Source: Amaurobius ferox (taxonomy: Eukaryota; Arthropoda; Arachnida; Araneae; Amaurobiidae). Taken from it: DNA of 64,000 nucleotides. Position 1 is the stretch's first letter. Every line of letters starts with the position of its first letter. This document shows positions 45,784-58,317 of the stretch, piece after piece. The notes beneath the pieces are model-generated. The model was given only the letters and a program-made list of their open reading frames with translations, was not told the origin of the DNA and ran no database searches. Both the position numbers and the translations under genes were made by a program. Location: contig OX578142.1 of NCBI GenBank assembly GCA_951213105.1, positions 4,666,649 to 4,730,648 on the forward strand, given 5' to 3'.

Positions 45784-46157
45784 TTGCTTGAAGATTTGCT
45801 GTTTTATATATTTTAAGGCCTAGCCCTTGTCCTCGTGTATAGCAATAATGCTTGATTTTTTATGTTTCTCTATTATCGTTTCCATACCATTGAAAAATGT
45901 TGATATTCTTTAACTTGATGACTCGTATGTATTTTTTTTTCCCATTTGATTGAAGATTTGCTGTTTTGTACATTTATTTTGAGGGGGTTTTAGACAGTTA
46001 GGTTTATCGACTTACATCTTTACACTTTTCTTTCATTGGATTTTCAAACTATTATTATTATTGAATTCAAAATGTGTGTCCGTTATACGGGGAGTTTCCA
46101 ATATGCTTAAGAAGGAAAATTATTGTAATGCATAAAAAATTAGATTCTTGGATTTTT
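45784..46157. other. AT-rich DNA without recognised features
   Basis: Contains a doubled TTTTTTTTCA-TTTG-TTGAAGATTTGCTGTTTT segment (about 45775 and 45943), a local duplication of about 30 bp at a ~170 bp distance. No gene. Confidence 0.6.
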
Positions 46158-46985
46158 AACACTTTACAACATAGTTGAAAAGTGTTTATGACTTTGTTCA
46201 TTCAATGTTGTATCCGTCCTATATCCGTCCTAAAACCACTTTATTTTTGCTTAAATTCTGTGCATCTACATACTGAAACAACGCAATTACAATATATTTG
46301 AGTTTAAATAATCATCCAAATTTGATTATTTCTACAACGAAGCCTATTTTTCACTTATGTAAAATGTAAACAGCAAAATATGTAGAATGAGTTGTACTAG
46401 AATTGCTGTATTTCTTTAACACAAAATTATTTAGTCCATGGAGTCTGCACAGCTGATATGAATGAAATATTCATTGATTTTACAAAGAGAAGGACGATTT
46501 TTTTCGATGAAGTTTTAAGCATAGAGTTTAATTACTTGTAGCTCCATGGTCTTAATTTTTTAATAAAATAAATTAATATAGTATTGTGATGAATGAAATG
46601 AATGAAATTCTGTTTTTATAGAGAAATCCAGGCGTGTTATTTTTTCTATGACGTCATTTGAATGAATTTCAGTTGTTTTCGATGAAGTTTTCAAATATAA
46701 TAAATTATCGTAGTATTATGATAATTTTAAAAATATTACCGAGGAATGTATCGCATTTTAGAGATGTTTAAACCAGACAATTTATATTTCAATGCCGTCA
46801 TTTGAATGAAGTTCATTTTTTTCAATGAAGGTTTAAGTTTTCAAATATAATAAATTAGTGTAGTATTGTGATAAGTTTCAAAATATTACCGTGGAATGTA
46901 TTGCATTTTAGACTTGTTTAAATAAAATTGCATTGAAGTTGGAAAGTGTTTCATAATCAAAGCTTTAAGCACGATTGATCTTTCT
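46158..46985 (+). mobile_element. R2 element copy b, internally deleted
   Basis: Starts with AACACTTTACAACATAGTTG (46158) and ends with GTTGGAAAGTGTT (46938-46950) plus the 3' palindrome region ATCAAAGCTTTAAGCACGATTGAT. Compared with copy c at 56859 it lacks about 400 bp after the CTTTGTTCATTC block. An ATTTGAATGAA-TTCA-TTTTCGATGAA unit is repeated three times in the 3' half. Confidence 0.8.
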
Positions 46986-46989
46986 TGTT

Positions 46990-47285
46990 TTTCTGATGGC
47001 CTTGCTGTGCCAGTGGTCAGGGCCCCCACAAAGGGGGGGGGGGGGTCAGTTGGTACTACGGTACTGGGGCCCGTGAACATTGTTGAGGATAAAATATTTA
47101 TATATTTGTGTGTGAATATATAGTTCTTTTTTCTAAATTACTTAAAGTTTTTGAAATTTACATATTATGCGTAATTATAAAATTACAAATATAAATTAGA
47201 TATAAAACCTAAACACAACCTATAAGTTTGAGTGAACATTTAGTAAACATCTGATAAGTTGCGTTTTTTACGATTCTATATCTCA
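46990..47285. other. Unassigned, with G-run
   Basis: Contains a G-run at about 47032-47045 inside a GC-rich piece (46995-47080). No feature supported. Confidence 0.5.
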
Positions 47286-48100
47286 TTTCTGAAATAGTCA
47301 AAAAAGCCTCAAAGAACGGCCCCTTGTTCAATACAAGCCATCTGGATACAGATAGCTTCAGTGTCATTGTGTTCAGAATCTGAAGGCAATAAAAACCGAT
47401 CCCTACAGGAAGAAATTTTCTAGAATTACACCTAAATGGATACGTTTATGAGCCTGGTGGGAAAGTTTGCTCATTCATGTGTTATTCATGCATTTCTGAA
47501 ATAGTCAAAAAAGCCTCAAAGAACGGCCCCTTGTTCAATACAAGCCATCTGGATACAGATAGCTTCAGTGTCATTGTGTTCAGAATCTGAAGGCAATAAA
47601 AACCGATCCCTACAGGAAGAAATTTTCTAGAATTACACCTAAATGGATACGTTTATGAGCCTGGTGGGAAAGTTTGCTCATTCATGTGTTATTCATGCAT
47701 TTCTGAAATAGTCAAAAAAGCCTCAAAGAACGGCCCCTTGTTCAATACAAGCCATCTGGATACAGATAGCTTCAGTGTCATTGTGTTCAGAATCTGAAGG
47801 CAATAAAAACCGATCCCTACAGGAAGAAATTTTCTAGAATTACACCTAAATGGATACGTTTATGAGCCTGGTGGGAAAGTTTGCTCATTCATGTGTTATT
47901 CATGCATTTCTGAAATAGTCAAAAAAGCCTCAAAGAACGGCCCCTTGTTCAATACAAGCCATCTGGATACAGATAGCTTCAGTGTCATTGTGTTCAGAAT
48001 CTGAAGGCAATAAAAACCGATCCCTACAGGAAGAAATTTTCTAGAATTACACCTAAATGGATACGTTTATGAGCCTGGTGGGAAAGTTTGCTCATTCATG
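47286..48100. repeat. 207-bp tandem array, four units
   Basis: The unit begins TTTCTGAAATAGTCAAAAAA and recurs at 47286, 47493, 47700 and 47907, exactly 207 bp apart. The units look identical by eye, and the last one lacks its final ~14 bases. The unit is richer in GC than its surroundings. On the minus strand each carries a TTTCTTCCTGTAG run (a possible splice acceptor) followed by a ~32-codon open stretch with DSEHNDTEAICIQMACIEQG. This could be a repeated exon, but that is weak. Confidence 0.95.
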
Positions 48101-48680
48101 TTTACAGCTCATAGCAATTACATCCAGCTAGCTACTGAGAGGAACCAAGGTACTTTAAACATAGGAGACGAACGACCCTTCTACAGGGTTCTTTTGTGAA
48201 ATTATCAGTTTCGGATAAAGTTTCGGACTTCCTGCTATTCCAGGTCGTAAACCAATTAACGCGACGGGGTATCCATGGTCGTGTTCGACTGAATGCAGGG
48301 ATGTTGAAAGAAAAATTGAAAAAACTCTGGTTTCTTCCTCCCTGGCATGAACTTTTTTTATATTTTTTTTCAAATGGCCAGGCACTTTTGACCTTCGTCA
48401 TTCGCCTTTATTGCAGCGTCCAGAGTGTGAACCATTTCGCCGTCCATTGACGTTGCCCCAGGCGCACCAGAGCGTCACCCCCGGTAGAAAAAGCCGAACT
48501 ACTTTCCCCCCCTGTACCTCGTGACGTATGAGCTGTAGGCCCAATTCTGGCCTTCGAATCCGAATTCCTCCGTCTCAACTTTTCTGGAAAGTTCTCCCCT
48601 AGTAGAGTAGCCCACACAAAGAAGTATCGTATGTGCAGTGCAGTACGTGGGCTCGCGCGTGTGGATGCATAACGGTCTTT
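48101..48680. other. GC-richer segment, no assignable gene
   Basis: Follows the tandem array. Several overlapping open frames of 69-89 codons exist on both strands, none with a domain I recognise. The even spread over frames suggests composition rather than coding. It might belong to the same unit of origin as the 207-bp array, for example a gene fragment or an unknown repeat. Confidence 0.35.
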
Positions 48681-49238
48681 TTATCGTATTTTTGAATGTC
48701 TTATATGTTAGTTCATGATTTAATAAACATTTTGACCAGCATACCTTCGACTACATACCTTATAACATTGGATTACTAATTACCTTATTACCGTAATGTG
48801 AAAAACTGAAAATGCTATTTAGAAGTAAGTGCTTACCATTTTTTGCTTATTATCATGTCATTTAAAATTACATAGAATTTTAAATATATGGCAATCAAAT
48901 TATTGCTATTCAATTAACGCTAACTGGATTCTAAATTGTTTTGTTGCTAATTATAACGTCAACAAACCTTTTAGAGTTTTCTTAGTTTGTTTTAAAATTT
49001 TATTGTTGTCATATTAATTAAGAAAACTGCCCAGGTACTTGTAAAATTAAGCTTTGCTAAGTAATTGTAAAGTATTTAAAATCATTCAATGTTTAAAATG
49101 TATATTTTATCAAGTTAGCTTGTGTCATTCATTGCATTTACCTAGTGTACTTAATGTTGTCATAAATTATACAGTTTCCTGCAAATATTTTAAAATTACT
49201 TTAATAATGTTGTTAGTTGTGTAATATTTTATAATAGA
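48681..49238. other. AT-rich DNA without recognised features
   Basis: No coding or repeat signature seen. Confidence 0.6.
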
Positions 49239-50055
49239 CTAGCAGTATGTCCGTTCTTCATACTGACCATATAATACAAGAAACCTAAAATTCAGAATTT
49301 GATGTGAAGTTTTAATATTTAGAGTCTCAATTTTTGAAATTTTATAATAATTCTAATGAAATGAAAATAGGTGATCTCTACCGTGCTGAGATAATAAACA
49401 GACAGATAGATGTACAACATACAATTTTATGTATACTGTTAATAGCAGATATACCCGACATTGCCCATGATTTAATATATGTGCAAATTCCTGCAGTATT
49501 CTAAATGACATTCTTACTCAAAACATTCTATTAAAATATTTCATTTAATTCTCCTTTCTGTGTTTTCTATACAAAATTATCTTCAAGCAGATCTGAATAA
49601 AACATCCTCGTTTGAAAACAAATTATAAAATATATATGAAATTGGATCAATATAAACTAAAATAAAAGCGCTAAAATTGTATAAAAATGGTTATAAAATT
49701 TTGTTTTATATTGATTTCTTTATTATTTAAATCTTAAAAAATTTAATAATCGTCTGCCTAATAAACACATTTGATTTAATTGCGTTGCTAAGCATCATGA
49801 TATAATTTTCTTAATAAATTTGTGGAAAATATATCATCTGCATAATTCTATTTTTATGGAAGGTTTAATTGTGGGATTTTTATTCATATCTCGACAATCC
49901 CTGGTCCTAGAAACTCGAAACATTGACTAAATTTTAAGTAGGGCTATTTCAAAGCTACCCACAGAATGTTCATGAAATTCGATGCAGCAGTTCTACCGTG
50001 ATGATGAGATAGATAAACACACAGATACATGTATTTTCAATTTTATTTATATAGA
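49239..50055 (-). mobile_element. Helitron copy 3, rearranged
   Basis: On the minus strand it begins TCTATATAAATAAAATTGAA (at 50055) after a host A and ends CATACTGCTAG (at 49239) before a host T. A second, inner 3'-type end (AGCAGATATACCCGACATTG, about 49443) shows that two related copies are joined or nested. No Rep/helicase coding. Confidence 0.75.
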
Positions 50056-51235
50056 TAAAAAAATGTCATTCTCTTTTTAAGATATTGTCAATAGTAAGAA
50101 ATCGTAGCAATAAAAATGCTACACTAAAGTTGTGAAAGTAAAATAATGTAAAATGGAATATTTCACACATCAAATAACATATTTTAACTGTTTGATAAGT
50201 AAGTAATTGCATATAAAAGATATAGTATCTTAATATATTGCACGTATATTTTTTATTATTTGTTATGGCATGCTGAAATTTTAGAAGAATAGGTTAGGAA
50301 GTCATTTGTGTTTAGGTTGGGCACATTTTATTTTTTATGTAGCGAGTTATTATGTTATTGAAAATTGTTAAAATAACTTGGAAAAAAGCAAAGTAACTAA
50401 CTTACAATTTCAAGTTACCATTGTATATTTCATTATATTATAGTTAATGTTATTTTAATAATACAAAGCTAATTTAATCTTTCTTACATTTTCACTTCAA
50501 TGGAATTGTAAATGAAATATTAATACCAAAAAGTTTTATTATACAGCTTTATTAAATTTTCAAAGCCCCTGAGGTATTTCAAACTCTATAATTAAGCAAA
50601 ATTGTTTACAATTTGTTAATGTCTGGTAGTAAAAAAGGGAATATAAGATGTGCTATATTAGAAAACCTGAACTTCTACAATTTATAGTGCATAGGTTAAT
50701 GAATGACATTCAACTAGTATTTTATCTTAATTCTAAATCATTTTACAATTTATAACAACAACAAAAAATGAATAAAATAAAATGAAATAAAAATAAATAA
50801 ACACGTAAGCATATTAAAAGTTAAATTCTGAGTTTCTTTTTAATGATTATCTTATGATATTTAAAGATATAGTATTCAGTAATCAGTTTAGTTTCTGCAT
50901 ACTTTATCTGCAAGTACGCATGCTTTAGCTGAATGTACTGAAGAATTATTCAAATAAAATGCCTGATTAAGCAATAAATATACAGGGTTCTTTTTCAAAC
51001 TTTTATTAAAACACTAACTGAATGGAATCCTTTCATCTTTGCTCCTACAGTGAATGAGTCATTATAAATATTTTATTTTAAGGAAATGTACAGCAATATT
51101 AATATTTTAAATCACCCATTTTAATGAACATTATCGAAAATACTTCCAAATTTCATGAATATTATTTGATTTACTGATAAATTATGATTCCTTTACATCG
51201 AACAGAGAATTAAAAGGGAAGCAAATAGCAAAAGC
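50056..51235. other. AT-rich DNA without recognised features
   Basis: No gene or repeat recognised, apart from A-rich runs (about 50755-50800). Confidence 0.6.
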
Positions 51236-51460
51236 TTCGATCGCGATCTGGAAGACCTACTCGCAGTGGGCCTACAAGCCAAGACGTCAAAAATTAGTGC
51301 TCCGGCCTCTGCTTTCGGAGGTGACGACCAGAGGGGGGCGGATCACATTGCGCCCACAACACAAACATCCATGCCTTACGTGGGGCTCGAACCCACAACG
51401 TGGCGGTCGAGCGATTGCTACGGTAACGCTTGCCTTTGACCACTCGACCTTCCGACGTTG
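51236..51460 (-). mobile_element. tRNA-derived SINE, type 2-like
   Basis: The minus-strand head reads GTCGGAAGGTCGAGTGGTCA, followed by AAGGCAAGCGTTACCGTAGC, with B box GGTTCGAGCCC (51382-51392), then a GC-rich body (GATCCGCCCCCCTCTGGTCG). Head plan (GGTCGAGTGGTC, GGCAAGCGTT) matches the element at 13085-13316, although the bodies differ. Confidence 0.75.
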
Positions 51461-51464
51461 ATTT

Positions 51465-52435
51465 CAGTTTCAGTGATAGACGAAATTTCTTTACAGCAAG
51501 TTTATTTTAATTTCTCATGCAATTATATGGTAATCTCATATGTGTTATCAGTGCTAGTTGCTAGTGCATCTCACAACACGTGACTAAATCTTATAAAAAA
51601 ATTATTAGCTGAAACAAATCCCAATGCAAAATCAAAATTTTAATGTATGTTCAAAATAATTTTCTTATATTTTTCAAATATTATTTTCAGATATATTAAT
51701 CTTGAAACAAAGCTAATCTTAGAATGAATAAAAATTTATTTTATCAAATTCCTATGCTGTTTTGTAAATTTAATCCTTTAAAATAACTATAATTAAATAT
51801 GTACAAAACTTCAGAGAAAATATTGCATTATAAAAGGGAAATTAATGCTTTTGTGTTTATAATGCGTTTCTAAACTTTCACTTTATATTGTACGATTTGA
51901 TGTTGAACTTGTTAATTACTAGGAACTGTGCTCAGTCAGTGAAAGGGAAAATTAACACCATCTCCATCATATATTTATTACATTTTGCTAAGGAATATCC
52001 AGGGAAAGGGCGTGAGGAGATTTGGGGGTTTGCCCCTTTCCTCGAAATCTAAAATAGAGAAGTTTTTATTATTATATGGGATCTTTTGAATAATTTAGGT
52101 GGAGTATTTGGAGTATACAAACTTTTGCTGCTAACTCTTAAAAAAACTTTTTTTTTTTTTTAAAGCAGAGAACTTTGCGTCTTGGGATTTTTAGTGAGTC
52201 AAAATGATTGATGCAGAAAGCCGCATTGTGCACGTACTATTTCCATCTAAAAAGTTAGGAAACAAATGAAAGTAGATCGCCTGATAAGATCCAGAGATAT
52301 TTCGGACATATTTTATTTTATTTATATGATACATAGCACACTGATTGGAGGTAATTCAACTGTAACACTGATAACTGTTTTTTCTGAGTGAATGTTGGCG
52401 GCAAAAATGTTGCAATACCACTGCTTTTCCCAAAA
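51465..52435. other. AT-rich DNA without recognised features
   Basis: Only a T-run at 52148-52161 stands out. Confidence 0.6.
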
Positions 52436-52439
52436 AATT

Positions 52440-53545
52440 ATTTTGAAGCATCAATTTCTCAAAATTTATCATAAATGGAGCTTAGACAAGGACTGGTATG
52501 GATCTAGCATTAAATTCTGGAGGAGGCGGTAGGGACGTTCACTAAAGATTTCCATATCAAATTATGTTTCCATTTCCAGTTCAAAATTTCCTTTTTTCCT
52601 TAAAATATCAATTTTTTAAGATTGGTTATAAATAGAACTTTGGTGAAAACTGATATGGATTCAACATCAAATTCTGGATTCAGGAAGAATTTTTATTTCC
52701 TATTTTTTTCCCATTTCCGGTTCAAAAATTTCCCTAGCGTCATCTATTTCTTGGAATTGGCTAAAGATAGAGCTTTGATTATTCAATGATTTATGCAGTA
52801 TCAAATTTCAAAGAGGATAGAGGAAATCACTAAGAATTTCAACTTCTGGTTGTGGAGATGTCACTTCCATTTATAAAACTTGCATTTTCCTTGCAGCATC
52901 TATTTTTTTGTAAGATGGGCTCAGATGATGACTGATATAGATTCAGCATCATATTCAAGGGAAAGTAGGGAACCTCCTGCCCCTCCGGAATTTAGTTTTC
53001 TAAGGATTTCTACTTGCAGTTTTTCATCTTACGGTTCAGAACATTTCTTTGAAATGTACATTTTGATTGACTATAGAGCTTAGATGATGACTGATATGAA
53101 TTTAGCATCGAATTTCAAGGATGGTAGGGGATGGGGATTTACTAAGGATTTTCACTTCCAGTTCTTTTCCCAGTTCTGGATAAAAAAAAAATTTCATTTT
53201 CCTTCAAACATTTATTTCTCAAAATCGGCCATGGATAGAGCTTAAATGATGACCGATATGTATTCAGTATAAAATTGCTTAGGGGTTATGAGAATTTATT
53301 AAAGATTTTCACTTCTGATTCTACAGATGTTACTTCCGATTAAAAATATTACAATTTTCTTTACAATACCCATTTCTCAGGATTGGCTATAAGCTAAGCT
53401 TAGATAATGACTGATATTGACTGACTTGGCTATAGCTTAGATAATGACTGATATGGATTAAGCATAGAATTTTGTAGGGAGTAGGGGTCACTAATGATTT
53501 ACACTTCTGGTTCTGGAGATGTCACTTCCGATTTTTCCTATAATG
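52440..53545. repeat. Decayed ~160-bp tandem array, about seven units
   Basis: A CTGATATGGATTCAGCATCAAATT-type box recurs near 52495, 52660, 52790, 52930, 53090, 53250 and 53450. Each is followed by AAGATTTTCACTTCC-GTTC and a TTTCTCA-GATTGGCTATAGATAGAGCTTAGATGATG box. Spacing is roughly 130-200 bp and identity is moderate, so this is an old minisatellite with indels. A small internal duplication (GACTGATATTGACTGACTTGGC) lies near 53412. Confidence 0.8.
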
Positions 53546-53748
53546 CATATGACTATGCGAACTATATTATTAATATACAGTTCGCAACTGAGTATAAAAA
53601 TATTTCGTTTAAAATGAAATGTACACACCATTTTCCGTCATATGAACGATCTTTCATAGACCTCTTATTTTTCTGTGTTATATTGTGTTAAACCTTGTAC
53701 TTGACATGTTTTATTAAATTCATTTCTGCCCCAAAATAATACATAAAA

Positions 53749-54544
53749 ATCTGATGTGGCCAGCACATGACTTTCCCTGCAGACTTAAATTCATATTTTC
53801 TTTATTTCTTTAATAATTCATTTGATTGAGTTTAATTGCACCAAATAACACTAAATTTGCATTTCTAATTCATTTTCTGTTTTTATTTGGTAATTGGACA
53901 TTTTTCCGAAATCGGCGTAACAAAAATGCAAGAAATCTCAAATATCTTGAGAACGGTTAGTTCTAAAGAGTATAGGAGTGTGCTATATTCTTTTCCTCGT
54001 CAAAAATTGCGTATAAAACAAAAATTTAATTGATATATTTCATCATACGCAGTTTTTTTTGTTTTTTTTAGATTTTGGCGGGCCATTTCGTAAAAAAAGG
54101 CAGGTTCTCCTTTTTCGAATCGTACTAAATTCTAATCAGCACCAGAGTATCCAACAAGTAACTTATCTTCTAAATTTTGTGAAATTTGGTAAATTAGTAT
54201 TTTAGCTAGAGCGGATAAATGAAATTTTTACGGGCCATTTCGCAAAAAAAGGCGGGTTCTGTTTTTACGAATCATACCAAAAACTAATCAGCACCAGGGT
54301 CACATCCAAGTGACTTACCTACCAAAGTTTAAGAAATTCGTTCCATTAGTTTTGAGTCAGAGTGGATACATATATTGCACAGACACACAGGCAGACAGAC
54401 ACACATACAGACGTCACGCTAAAATTAGTTTTTTTCGTATTCTAGAGGTCTCGAAACGTGTAGATCCGTCGGAAACTCGAGTTGCGATTTTCGACATGAT
54501 TCCAATACTTTCCCTATACATTACCATGTATTGCAGGGAAAGTA
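53749..54544 (-). mobile_element. R1 element copy H, full length
   Basis: Begins ATCTGATGTGGCCAGCACAT then GACTTTCCCTGCAG, and ends CATTACCATGTATTGCAGGG-AAAGTA. Two internal units are present (around 54075-54200 and 54230-54360), with the GACGTCACGCTAAAA and TAGATCCGTCGGAAACTCGA blocks. Well preserved. Confidence 0.8.
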
Positions 54545-54559
54545 AAAAAAAGTAGCACC

Positions 54560-55679
54560 CCTTCCCCCTTATTTTTACCTAGGGCCCGCAGCTTGAGTTA
54601 GTACCCGGGCCCAAAATAGAATGTGGGGGGGCCTGCCAGTGGTTTTAATCCCCACTCGCGAAAGTTTATTATTTCTTAATCCTCCTATTTAATAATCAAC
54701 TCCAAGCATCTATTTTATTTCTCCTGTATTTGGATTGCACTGATGCGTCTGTGAAAAGTGTTTCATATTAGACTGTTCATTAACTCTTTACAGTACCTTT
54801 CTCCTATAAAACCTTTATGAATTTACCGTTTCCTACTCCAATAAGAGGGCAAAAATTAAAATTTGGAATTTCTGTCTTAATTCCATTGTACTTGATTATT
54901 TTATACCACAGAGTATTTTTATTGCCTTTAATTTTTATATACTTAACTTTTATATACTTATACACCTCCCCCCCCCCTACTTAGGATGAAATAGTTCTAA
55001 ATTATGGGCAGCATTTTCCATTCATTACGTCTTCAAACAGAGAAAATACAAAAAACAACATTTTACTGCCCCCTCTCTCTAGCTGATAAAAAAGTTGATA
55101 AAAAATAATTTTTGTATTATTCTCTATGCTCTTTTTGAGAGCATAGAGAATTATTATTATTATTACAAATCATTATTACAAATCATTATTATCAAATTAT
55201 TATTACAGTCTTTTTCACACAATAAGCGTTTTACATGCAATTATTTGTGAGTGTCAGTTATTAAGGAGTTTCGTTGTTGAATTATTTTGTGAACTTCGAA
55301 ATTGATGAAATCTTCATACATTTCTAAACATAGGGGTAAAGTTCTATAAAATATTGAAGTGGAGGTAGGGGGTAAGGCGTTGAGACCGCTTATTCTTCTT
55401 TAATGTGAGTCATACAAATTAAAACCTTTCTAACGGACACTACTAAAAATTGGAGACTTTCATTTAACAAACACTCCTAAATACCATAATATACCTCTAT
55501 TTAACGGACACGCTTCCATACAGGATACATCTATTTGTTTTACTTTTTGGAATTCTAGACGCATTAATGTAAAGAGTATTTCCAAACTGTCCCATAAAAT
55601 ATAAAGAGCTCTTTGACCACAGAATAGCTTACTCTCTGTCGAACGGCAAATAATTATTTTTGTTAAACACATTTTAAAA
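54560..55679. other. Unassigned
   Basis: A GC-rich piece (54548-54660) is followed by AT-rich sequence with a C-run (54966-54977), ATTATT runs and a short inverted ATTATTCTCTATGCTCT / GAGAGCATAGAGAATTATT pair (about 55115-55160). No gene. Confidence 0.55.
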
Positions 55680-56460
55680 TATGATGTGGGCAGCAGATGG
55701 CTTCCCTGTAAACTCAAATTCATTTTCTTATTTTTTATTTCATGACGCATTAAATTGAGTTTAATTGTGGGAAATAACATGGATAATTTTCTGATACAGG
55801 TATTATACCCAATTTGCATTTTTAATGCATTTCGTTTTATTTTGCAACTTATTGCATTTTAAATTTTCCCATGAAGCTAAAATATATCAAGAACAGCTCA
55901 TACAAGAGTGATGGGGTCTGTCTATTTGCTTTGTTGCCTAATTGCATGAACAAGTATATAACATATATATTTCCCCACTTTTAGTCATTTATTTCAAATT
56001 ATCACGATCTTTGAGATCCATTTTTCATAATAGGGTCAGTTATATTTTTCAGAATCATGAAAAATCTAATCAATATTAAAATAACCCTCAAGGGACTTAA
56101 CTACTAAATTTTAAGAAAGTTCATCAAATAGTTATTGTCTACAATGAAATACGTCTTCAGTTCAAGATAAAAAATCTTAAATATCTGGAGAATGGTACAA
56201 CTTGGAGTAATGAAGTTGGTCTTTTTTTTTTTTTTTCCCCCCCTGTCAAAATTTACATATAAAAAAATGTAATTGTTATATTTGAGTATACATATGCGGA
56301 TTTGATATATGGACGACTTTTGCGGGCTATTTTGTAAAAGAGCAAATTACTTTTTCCGAATCTTACCAAAATCTAATGAGCACCACAGTAACCCACAAGT
56401 GACTTACTTATCCAGAAAATTATGTAAAATTTTGCCAATTAGCTTTCCAGATAGAACGCG
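55680..56460 (-). mobile_element. R1 element copy I, old
   Basis: Begins ATATGATGTGGGCAGCAGAT then GGCTTCCCTGTAAACTC. Heavily mutated middle, then one recognisable unit (ACCAAAATCTAATGAGCACC, CCCACAAGTGACTTACTTAT). The 5' hairpin end is lost. The short CA/GC simple repeat at 56460-56502 follows, as in other copies. Confidence 0.65.
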
Positions 56461-56858
56461 CGCGTGCGAGTGCGCGCGCACACACACACACTCACACACA
56501 AGCAGATGAATAAGTAGAGTTCTGCGGCATTTGGGAGGGGGTAAAGAGCTATACTTTAACATGTAAACCCTCCGAAGCCATAAAAATCAGTGCATTAACA
56601 GAGGGAGTATTAAGGAGCTATACTTTAACATGGGGAGGTCCTCAGAAGCCGGCACAGTTATGATCTCATAAGATAGGCATGAATAGAAGGAGGATGTCAT
56701 AGAAGAGGGTGGAGTTTATCACGTATGAAGTATTCTTTATTCCCTCAATAATAGTCCATGTAGGTATTTTAGTAAAAGATAATATTTTTTTTTAAAGATT
56801 GTCCCCACCACCACCCGATGCATAAATGCACCACGCCAATCTCTATTTTTTATTTTTT

Positions 56859-58164
56859 AACACTTTACAACAAAGTTGAAAAGTGTTTATGACTTTGTTC
56901 ATTCTGTCTGTTTGTCTGTCTGTCTGTCCGTTAGCACGATAACTGCCGTAAAAATGACTTAATCAAACTGAAATTTTAGTATGTTGTTCAGACGGTCTGT
57001 AGGACTTATGGGAATATAAATAAATAATATCACCCAATTAGTTTTGGATTGAACCCGGGTTGAAAAAATGAAATACATTGAACCCTATGGGACCTAATTT
57101 TTCAAACATTTTTTAAGCGGATTTAAAATCCACACATTGCTTCGAAAATGTTAGGTAACATTCAAATTATTCCATAAAATATATAAAAAAAATTTCAGCA
57201 AAATATATTCAGTAGTTTTTTAAATAAAAATTAAAATAATAATTACACCTCTTAGATGAAGCGATCACGTGACCATGATATGAAACGATCACGTGACCAA
57301 CCTCAAAATATAATACGGCATCCATCTTGTCTCAAAATCGTAATTTTTAAAGTTCTTTTTAATTCATATTGAGCGTTGTATTCGTCGTAAAACCTCTTTA
57401 TTTTCGCTTAAATTCTGTGCATCTACATACTGAAACAACGCAATGACAATATATTTGAGTTTAAATGAGCATCCAACTTTGATTATTTCTATAACGAAGC
57501 CTATTTTTCACTTATGTGAAATGTAAACAGCAAAATATGTAGGATGAGTTGTATTAGAATTGCTGTATTTTTTCAACGCAAAAGTATTTAGATCATGGAG
57601 TCTGCATAGCGTATGAATGAAATTGATTTATATCAATATTCATTGATTTTATATAAAGAAGGACGATTTTTTTCGAAGAAGTTTTAAGCATAGAGTTTAA
57701 TTACTTGCAGTTCCATGGTCATAATTTTTAAATAAAATAATTATTATAGTATTGTGATGAATGAAATTAATGGGAAAATGTTATGAATGAAATGCTGTTT
57801 TTATAGAGAGATCCAGGCGTGTTATTTTTTCTATGACGTCATTTGAATGAATTTCAGTCGTTTTCGATGAAGTTTTCAAATATAATAAATTATCGTAGTA
57901 TTATGATAGTTTTAAAAATATTACCGAGGAATGCATTGCATTTTAGAGATGTTTAAACCAGGCAATTTATATTTCAATGCCGTCATTTGAATGAAGTTCA
58001 TTTTTTCCGATGAAGATTTAAGTTTTCAAATATAATAAATTAATGTAGTATTGTGATAAGTTTTAAAATATTACTTAGGAATGTATTGCATTTTAGAGAT
58101 GTTTAAATAAAATTGCATTGGAGTTGGAAAGTGTTTCATAATCAATGCTTTAAGCATGATTGAT
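56859..58164 (+). mobile_element. R2 element copy c, full length
   Basis: About 1.3 kb. The 5' end AACACTTTACAACAAAGTTG-AAAAGTGTT is itself a hairpin. The 3' part has GTTGGAAAGTGTT (58123-58135), the inverse of the 5' end with one difference, and then the palindrome ATCAATGCTTTAAGCATGAT. Inside are a CTGT run, GCACGATAACTGCCGTAAAA, and repeated TTTGAATGAA-TTCA units. This plan (subterminal inverted repeats plus a 3' hairpin, T-rich flanks) is that of non-autonomous Helentron-like elements. No coding capacity. Confidence 0.8.
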
Positions 58165-58317
58165 TTTTTTTGTTTTTTTTTATTTTAAAGTGTCCGTAAG
58201 CATAACTTGTAATGCCGTCTTCATGTAAGATGTAAATATCTTTTGTCATCAATAGGAGACAAAGCCACCTTGTTCTGGCATACAGTAAATAGTTTATGAT
58301 GGCTGCTATCAATTTTA

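Noticed and set aside
46886..47080. 64-codon minus-strand ORF
   Set aside because: It spans the R2 3' end and a G-run. Composition is by chance.
47286..48100. CRISPR array
   Set aside because: The units are contiguous 207-bp tandem copies with no short repeats and unique spacers, in eukaryotic DNA.
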